Of a stretch of DNA of 18,167 nt, positions 13,482 through 18,167 are shown piece by piece. Source of the stretch: Thalassospira sp. UBA1131 (GTDB taxonomy: Bacteria; Pseudomonadota; Alphaproteobacteria; Rhodospirillales; Thalassospiraceae); the NCBI RefSeq assembly GCF_002311515.1, contig NZ_DCAO01000007.1, positions 2,259 through 20,425 of the forward strand, in the 5' to 3' direction. Under the pieces are notes generated by a model. It was not told where the DNA came from. It was given only the letters and a program-made list of their open reading frames with translations, and did not search any database. Position 1 is the stretch's first letter; every line of letters starts with the position of its first letter. A program made the position numbers and the translations under genes.

Positions 13482-14156
13482 TCAGGCAGAGGCCAGCTCG
13501 ATATCGGATGCCATGTCATCAAGGGCGTGTTCTGCCAGATAGCGGTCAACCATATCCGGGTTCAGATCATGCTTTTCGCAGATGTCGAAAACATCGCGCA
13601 GATAGGCCTGATAATAGGGCACCGGGCGGCTGCGCGATTTGCTGCGCAGTTTGGCAACATTCGGGAAATCACTGGCAAAGGACGCGTTTTCGATTACCTG
13701 AATGATGGTGTCATCAATGATGGCAGCTGGCATCCCGCAATAAGTCTTGCCGCAGGCAGACAACATCTTGCTGGCAGTCGGAACAGAAATGCCCGGCTGG
13801 GAAAGCAGCTCGTTCAACTCGTCCTGTCCGAAATCCGAGATCGACATCAGGGTAACCAGGGTCGGCATATCGCGCACAAGCAACGACAGCGCATTGACGC
13901 GAATGCCGCGTTCATGGGACCAGATGATGGTTGCGATTACACCCTTTGAGGCATCTTCGGCAAAGATGTCACGCACATCGCGGCGTGCCAGAGTGATCTC
14001 GCCATCGGTTGCGTGCTGTTCAAGAAAATCCTGAAATGACCGATCAGGACTGTTCAGACGGTCCAGCAATCCCAGCCACATGTCCTTGCGAGACGATGTG
14101 GTCCAGGTTGGCGCGTTCATCTGTCGGATTTTGGATAGGTGAGAACGTATTGCCAT
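13482..14156 (-). CDS. Uncharacterised protein, possible OGG-fold DNA-glycosylase-like
   Basis: I do not recognise this 224-residue protein with confidence. It is soluble, mostly helical in character, and has no signal peptide. GVIATIIWSHERGIRVNA begins near residue 72. GISVPTASKMLSACGK runs near 122-137 and is followed by PAAIIDDTIIQVI, so Lys130 and Asp149 are 19 residues apart. The helix-hairpin-helix Lys and the catalytic Asp of OGG1-type glycosylases have the same spacing as I recall it, and the preceding ASK.L pattern is also reminiscent. This is a lead, not an assignment. The gene lies 20 bp from the convergent cobC stop and upstream of the riboswitch on the other strand. An in-frame ATG at 14120 is an alternative start; neither start has a good Shine-Dalgarno. 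Confidence 0.7.
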   Translation of the reverse strand: MAIRSHLSKIRQMNAPTWTTSSRKDMWLGLLDRLNSPDRSFQDFLEQHATDGEITLARRDVRDIFAEDASKGVIATIIWSHERGIRVNALSLLVRDMPTLVTLMSISDFGQDELNELLSQPGISVPTASKMLSACGKTYCGMPAAIIDDTIIQVIENASFASDFPNVAKLRSKSRSRPVPYYQAYLRDVFDICEKHDLNPDMVDRYLAEHALDDMASDIELASA

Positions 14157-14406
14157 TGGTCTTGAAAAATCCAGATTACCCCAAGAGTTTCGGCGCAGTA
14201 TTTCCTGCAGCCAGCCGGGTGATGTGTCTATATCCCGGGTTTTCGCCAGATTGCGGATTGTTCCGTCTCTAGTTCCAGCGCAACGGTTTGATGTTGGCTG
14301 AAATGGTATGACCTCTCAAGCAGACAATTCTTACAAATACTGACCTTCCGATTAGGGTGGGGTGGTAACGAAGGGTTAAGTGCCGAGAATGACCTTTGGC
14401 ATTTTT
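14157..14406. other. Intergenic region upstream of the B12 riboswitch
   Basis: About 250 bp lie between the unassigned minus-strand gene and the riboswitch. It should contain the start signals for that gene on one strand and the promoter of the cobP-cobW-cobN leader on the other. No promoter is clear enough to place, and no gene, repeat or RNA is evident. Frames that cross it are low-quality shadows. Confidence 0.4.
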
Positions 14407-14580
14407 GGCAAACCTGCTAGGTTCGGCGCATCGTTCGGTGATGGGAAATCGGTGCAAGGCCGATGCTGCCCCCGCAACTGTATCGGGTTGGGAGATCCGG
14501 GGCGGTGCCAACGCGCCAGACCAGCCACCGGGAAACCGGGAAGGCGGATCGCTTTCATGCCCGCAGCCAGGAAACCTGCC
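14407..14580 (+). promoter_or_regulatory. Adenosylcobalamin (B12) riboswitch
   Basis: The order of conserved blocks is unmistakable: TAGGTTC near 14418, GGTGATGGGAAATCGGTG at about 14437-14454, the core CTGCCCCCGCAACTGTA at 14465-14481, the GCCAC with GGGAAGG block near 14524-14545, and the B12 box AGCCAGGAAACCTGCC at 14565-14580. GGCA at 14407-14410 and TGCC at 14577-14580 can close the element. It precedes cobP by 75 bases, so high adenosylcobalamin should reduce expression of cobP-cobW-cobN. The boundaries are approximate. Confidence 0.96.
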
Positions 14581-14619
14581 GAAGGTGTCACTATTCGAAG
14601 GAAGGTGACGACGCAATCG

Positions 14620-14636
14620 GGCCTCGGTGGGAGGCC
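14620..14636 (+). promoter_or_regulatory. Hairpin in the riboswitch expression platform
   Basis: GGCCTC (14620-14625) pairs with GAGGCC (14631-14636) across a 5-base loop. The same CCTC could instead pair with GAGG at 14642-14645, which overlaps the AGGAAG Shine-Dalgarno of cobP at 14643-14648. No T run follows, so the platform looks translational rather than terminating. This is inferred from base pairing only. Confidence 0.45.
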
Positions 14637-14655
14637 ATGGCGAGGAAGAAACGGG

Positions 14656-15195
14656 ATGACCCAGACTTTACCCCCTGACGGCCCCTCTGGTGGGACGCAT
14701 CTGATCCTTGGCGGGGCGCGATCCGGCAAAAGCCGGTTTGCCGAAAACATCATCAATCAGGCGGGCGGTGGCACATATATCGCAACCGGGCGAGCCTGGG
14801 ATGACGAAATGGCCAACCGCATTGATCTTCACAAACAATCACGCGGCGATCTCTGGCAGACAGTGGAAGAGCCGCTCGAACTTTGTTCGGCGCTGCAGAC
14901 CTGTAATGTCACAGGCGGCAAGCCGGTTCTGGTTGATTGTCTGACCTTGTGGCTGACCAACCTGATGCTTGAAGACCGCGACATTGATGCCGAGATCGCA
15001 GCTCTTTGCGATCTGCTGCCAACAATTGTTGTACCGGTGCTTTTTGTCTCAAATGAGGTTGGCTTTGGCATCGTGCCGGAAAATGCGATGGCGCGGGCCT
15101 TTCGCGATTACGCCGGACGCCTGCATCAACGCATTGCCGAGATTGCAGACAAGGTTACCCTTGTGGTGGCCGGCATTCCGATGCCGGTCAAATAG
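14656..15195 (+). CDS. cobP: Bifunctional adenosylcobinamide kinase / adenosylcobinamide-phosphate guanylyltransferase
   Basis: CobP (CobU in Salmonella) phosphorylates adenosylcobinamide and transfers GMP to it, forming adenosylcobinamide-GDP for CobS. The 179-residue protein is of normal length. It shows the P-loop GGARSGKS at 19-26, YIATGRAWDDEMANRI at 41-56 followed by His59 (the position of the guanylylated histidine), DCLTLWLTN at 94-102, and SNEVGFGIVPENAMARAFRD near 132-151. I chose ATG 14656, which has AGGAAG seven bases upstream. The same frame stays open into the riboswitch, but the earlier starts would be inside structured RNA. It is the first gene behind the riboswitch, with cobW 34 bp downstream. 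Confidence 0.95.
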   Translation: MTQTLPPDGPSGGTHLILGGARSGKSRFAENIINQAGGGTYIATGRAWDDEMANRIDLHKQSRGDLWQTVEEPLELCSALQTCNVTGGKPVLVDCLTLWLTNLMLEDRDIDAEIAALCDLLPTIVVPVLFVSNEVGFGIVPENAMARAFRDYAGRLHQRIAEIADKVTLVVAGIPMPVK

Positions 15196-15229
15196 CAACA
15201 TAAATTATTGAATTTTAAGGATTTCAGAA

Positions 15230-16270
15230 ATGGCACAATTGGGCAAAATCCCGGCAACCGTCATTACCGGTTTTCTGGGCGCTGGCAAAACAACCATGAT
15301 CCGCAACATGCTGGAAAACGCCAATGGCAAACGCATCGCACTGATCATCAATGAGTTCGGCGATCTGGGTGTGGATCGTGGCATCATCAATGGCTGTGGC
15401 ATTGAAGGCTGCGAAGAAGATGACGTTGTTGAGCTGGCAAATGGCTGCATCTGCTGCACCGTGGCCGATGACTTCCTGCCAACCATCCAGGGCCTGATTG
15501 ATCGTGACACGCCACCAGATCATATCGTAATCGAAACATCTGGTCTTGCCCTACCAAAGCCGCTGGTAAAGGCGTTTAACTGGCCCGAAGTCCGGTCGCG
15601 TGTGACTGTTGATGGCGTTGTGGCGGTTCTTGATGGCGCTGCCCTGCGTGATGGGCTGTTCGCCCATGATCATCATGCGGTACAGGCGCAGCGCGAAGCA
15701 GACGAAAATCTTGATCATGAAAGCCCGCTTGAAGAACTGTTCGAAGAACAGCTCCACTGTGCCGACATGGTGGTTCTCAACAAGACCGACCTTTTGACCG
15801 ATGCCGAACGCAGCAAGGTCGAAGCCGATATCCGCGCGGAGCTGAAAAAGCCGTCGGTCAAGATTATCGCGACCGAACATTCTCGGGTTGAAAATGCCAT
15901 CCTGCTTGGTCTGGGGGCAGCAGCCGAGGATGACCTTGATAGTCGCCCAAGCCATCATGACGATGGTCACGAACATGACCATGATGATTTCGATAGCTTT
16001 GTCGTATCGCTTGACGCGATCAGTGATCCGGTCAACCTTGAAAAGCGCCTGATTGATGTCGTGCGTCAGTTTGACGTGCTGCGCATCAAGGGTTTCCTGG
16101 ATGTGCCGGGCAAACCGATGCGCCATGTGGTTCAGGGGGTTGGTGAGCGCTTCCAGCGCTATTTCGACCGTCCGTGGGCCGATGGCGAAACCCGCCGCTC
16201 GGAATTGGTGGTGATTGGCCTGCATGGTCTGGATCGCGCTGCGATCGAGGCCGCCATCAAGGCCGCCTGA
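15230..16270 (+). CDS. cobW: CobW, G3E-family GTPase of cobalamin synthesis
   Basis: CobW is a G3E GTPase thought to deliver Co2+ for cobalamin synthesis. The 346 residues contain the P-loop GFLGAGKTT at 14-22, the CICC metal motif at 73-76, the Walker B region ETSGLALP near 102-109, and NKTD at 184-187. A short His/Asp stretch (SHHDDGHEHDHDD, about 241-253) sits between the GTPase domain and the C-terminal CobW_C domain. AAGGA lies eight bases before the ATG. It lies between cobP and cobN in the riboswitch-controlled operon, the usual place in aerobic producers, so it is most likely the true CobW and not a zinc-responsive paralogue. No abnormal feature is seen. Confidence 0.95.
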   Translation: MAQLGKIPATVITGFLGAGKTTMIRNMLENANGKRIALIINEFGDLGVDRGIINGCGIEGCEEDDVVELANGCICCTVADDFLPTIQGLIDRDTPPDHIVIETSGLALPKPLVKAFNWPEVRSRVTVDGVVAVLDGAALRDGLFAHDHHAVQAQREADENLDHESPLEELFEEQLHCADMVVLNKTDLLTDAERSKVEADIRAELKKPSVKIIATEHSRVENAILLGLGAAAEDDLDSRPSHHDDGHEHDHDDFDSFVVSLDAISDPVNLEKRLIDVVRQFDVLRIKGFLDVPGKPMRHVVQGVGERFQRYFDRPWADGETRRSELVVIGLHGLDRAAIEAAIKAA

Positions 16271-16294
16271 TCCAAGTTAATCTGATCAAGCCAC

Positions 16295-16328
16295 CTGAAA
16301 CCGGATGCTAAAAATCGTCCGGTTTCAG
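16295..16328 (+). repeat. Perfect 11-bp hairpin between cobW and cobN
   Basis: CTGAAACCGGA (16295-16305) is the exact inverse complement of TCCGGTTTCAG (16318-16328), with a 12-base loop. It lies in the 98-bp gap after cobW. The following bases have only TGTTTG, too few T for a convincing terminator. It may act as a partial attenuator, an mRNA-processing site or a 3'-end stabiliser that sets cobW and cobN levels apart. Confidence 0.55.
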
Positions 16329-16368
16329 CCTGTTTGAAGACCAAACGCACAAGGATACGGATCCCGAG

Positions 16369-18167
16369 ATGCATCTATTGGCAGCCCAGCCCGGAATGGT
16401 CACTGACGGCAGTGAGGCCGTCGACCTTGGACAGCAACCCGGCGATGTGGTGATCCTGTCTGCGGCCGAGTCTGAGCTGGCCTGTCTTGCCGGCGCGCAA
16501 GGGCGTCTGGTCGATGCATTTGGCGACGAAACCCCGTCACTGCGTCTGGCAAGTTTGCTGCAGCTTGGCCACAACATGTCGGTCGATCTTTATATCGACG
16601 ACGTACTTTCCGACGCCAAATTCATCATTGCGCGCATTCTGGGCGGGCGCGGTTATTGGGATTATGGCATTGAACAGTTGGTTGCACTTGCACGTGCCAA
16701 GGACATTCCATTGGTCCTGTTACCTGGTGATGATCAACCCGATGCGGAGCTTCTGACGCTCTCGACCGTCAAGGGGCGCGAATATCAGAATATCTGGCGC
16801 TACCTGATCGAAGGCGGACCGCAAAATTCCGAGAATTTACTTCGCCTTATATACGAAAAATTAAATTCAAGTGTTAACTGGAACTGGTCACCGGCAGCCC
16901 CGCTGGTCAAGGCCGGGGGCTATTGGCCCGGCAAGGCGCAGGCAAGCCTTGATGATATCCGGGTTAACTGGATTGAAAATCAACCGGTTACACCAATCAT
17001 CTTCTATCGTTCACTGGTACAGGCCGCCAATCTGGATGTTGTTGACGCGCTGGTTGAGGAACTGGTTACCAATGGCCTGAATCCATTGCCGATTTTTGTT
17101 GCAAGTCTCAAGGATCCATTGGCTGCGGCATTGGTCGAGGACTGGTTGGCAGAAACCAGCGCAGATTTGATCTTGAATACCACCGGCTTTGCGATATCTG
17201 TTCCGGGATCAGAACGAAAAAATGGTCCGTTTGACGCGGTCGATGCCCCGGTCTTTCAGGTGGTGCTGTCGGGTGGTGGCGAAGAAGCCTGGCGTGAGGG
17301 CGTGAATGGTCTGGCCGCGCGCGATATTGCGATGAATGTGGCGCTTCCCGAGGTTGATGGCCGTATCCTTTCACGCGCGGTATCGTTCAAGGGATCCGCA
17401 GGCAAGGATGACCTGACCCAGATTGATTTGGTGAAATACATCCCCGTGCGCGATCGCGTGGCCTTTACCGCCGAACTTGCCGCCAACTGGGTACGCTTGC
17501 GCAGAACTGACACCAGCGCGCGCAAGGTGGCGATGGTTATGGCGAACTATCCCAACAAAGATGCGCGTCTTGGCAACGGGGTCGGGCTTGATACGCCAGC
17601 CGGCATGATCGAAACACTCCGCGCCATGCAGGGCGAAGGATACCGGGTCAGTGATCTGCCAACAGATGGCGATGCGCTGATTGCTGCGATCAAGGCCGGG
17701 CCGACCAACGATTTCAAATCGCTTGCGACCCGCGATATCCGCGTGACTTTGCCGCGTGCGGACTATCAAAAGGCGTTTGATGTCTTGCCGCAAACCATCC
17801 GGGATCAGGTAACTGAGGCCTGGGGTGAACCGAAAAACGATCCGTTCTATCTGGCGGGTCAGGATGCCTTTGCGCTATCGATCCTGCCGCTTGGCAATGT
17901 GGTGGTCGGGTTGCAGCCTGCGCGCGGCTATAACATTGATCCGCTTGAAAGCTATCACTCGCCCGATCTGGTGCCGCCGCACAACTATTTCGCCTTTTAT
18001 ATCTGGCTGCGTCATGTGTTTGGCGTCGATGCCATCATTCATTTTGGCAAGCACGGCAATATGGAATGGCTGCCGGGCAAGTCACTGGCCCTGTCCGAGG
18101 ATTGCTTCCCGGAGGCGGTCTTTGGCCCGACCCCGCATTTCTATCCCTTCATCGTCAATGATCCGGG
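16369..18167 (+). CDS. cobN: Cobaltochelatase subunit CobN (N-terminal part, cut by the window edge)
   Basis: CobN is the large subunit of the ATP-dependent CobNST chelatase that inserts Co2+ into hydrogenobyrinic acid a,c-diamide late in the aerobic pathway. The open frame covers 599 codons from ATG 16369 to the edge, roughly half of a typical CobN. The family signature HFGKHGNMEWLPGK starts at 558, and the sequence before it (TPAGMIETLRAMQGEGY near 406-422, and DPLESYHSPDLVPPHNYFAF near 525-544) fits CobN/ChlH-type proteins. The neighbouring cobW and riboswitch favour CobN over a magnesium chelatase BchH. No stop or frameshift is seen. A Shine-Dalgarno is weak near the ATG: AAGGA lies about 16 bases upstream. 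It lies 98 bp after cobW and presumably continues into cobO. Confidence 0.95.
   Translation, partial: MHLLAAQPGMVTDGSEAVDLGQQPGDVVILSAAESELACLAGAQGRLVDAFGDETPSLRLASLLQLGHNMSVDLYIDDVLSDAKFIIARILGGRGYWDYGIEQLVALARAKDIPLVLLPGDDQPDAELLTLSTVKGREYQNIWRYLIEGGPQNSENLLRLIYEKLNSSVNWNWSPAAPLVKAGGYWPGKAQASLDDIRVNWIENQPVTPIIFYRSLVQAANLDVVDALVEELVTNGLNPLPIFVASLKDPLAAALVEDWLAETSADLILNTTGFAISVPGSERKNGPFDAVDAPVFQVVLSGGGEEAWREGVNGLAARDIAMNVALPEVDGRILSRAVSFKGSAGKDDLTQIDLVKYIPVRDRVAFTAELAANWVRLRRTDTSARKVAMVMANYPNKDARLGNGVGLDTPAGMIETLRAMQGEGYRVSDLPTDGDALIAAIKAGPTNDFKSLATRDIRVTLPRADYQKAFDVLPQTIRDQVTEAWGEPKNDPFYLAGQDAFALSILPLGNVVVGLQPARGYNIDPLESYHSPDLVPPHNYFAFYIWLRHVFGVDAIIHFGKHGNMEWLPGKSLALSEDCFPEAVFGPTPHFYPFIVNDP

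Noticed and set aside
14380..14655. Upstream extension of the cobP frame to a start at 14380
   Set aside because: This stretch is the B12 riboswitch, its translation has no similarity to CobU/CobP, and the ATG at 14656 has a good ribosome site and gives the normal family length.

Overview
The window looks like chromosomal DNA from an alphaproteobacterium. The evidence is the CobN-type (aerobic) cobalamin gene set with a CbiG-type module ahead of the presumed cobJ, moderately high GC content and tightly overlapping genes. A Rhodospirillales relative such as Thalassospira is my best guess from the gene combination, but I have no 16S or database support. Seventeen protein-coding genes, two of them cut by the window edges, and one clear adenosylcobalamin riboswitch account for most of the DNA. 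I see no tRNA, rRNA, insertion sequence, phage gene or CRISPR array.

Layout. (1) 1-4085, minus strand: cbiX, cobH, cobL, cobI and the start of a cbiG/cobJ gene. The last four are joined by 4-bp ATGA overlaps, so this is one translationally coupled operon for corrin-ring methylation and rearrangement, with a chelatase as its first gene. (2) 4086-4516: a long divergent intergenic region with an AT-rich promoter-like part and a potentially structured cbiX leader. (3) 4517-6156, plus strand: cobD, coupled by ATGA to a small COG3575-like nucleotidyltransferase of unknown role. (4) 6166-9264, minus strand: uxs, gmhA and hldE, which make nucleotide sugars (UDP-xylose and ADP-heptose) for lipopolysaccharide or other surface glycans. 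This block is unrelated to B12 and splits the cobalamin genes. (5) 9498-10727, plus strand: a protein that reads as a degenerate GGDEF plus degenerate EAL protein. (6) 10776-13461: divergent cobT (minus) and cobS-cobC (plus), which carry out lower-ligand activation and nucleotide-loop assembly. (7) 13482-14156, minus strand: an unassigned protein with a possible OGG-like DNA-glycosylase signature. (8) 14407-18167, plus strand: a B12 riboswitch followed by cobP, cobW and the first half of cobN.

How the parts work together. CobI, CobH, CobL and CobJ act on the ring. CobN (with CobS/CobT chelatase-type partners outside the window) inserts cobalt late, and CobW is its GTPase partner. CobD attaches the aminopropanol arm. 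CobP (CobU-type) activates adenosylcobinamide, CobT makes alpha-ribazole phosphate, CobS joins the halves and CobC removes the phosphate. Missing here and presumably elsewhere are cobA, cobG/cobZ, cobM, cobF, cobK, cobB, cobO, cobQ and bluB.

Points most worth a second look are the degenerate GGDEF/EAL protein, the OGG-like protein lodged between cobC and the riboswitch, the nucleotidyltransferase coupled to cobD, the histidine-rich CbiX in an otherwise CobN-type pathway, and the structured leader of the cbiX operon. I did not find a convincing wholly new multi-gene system.
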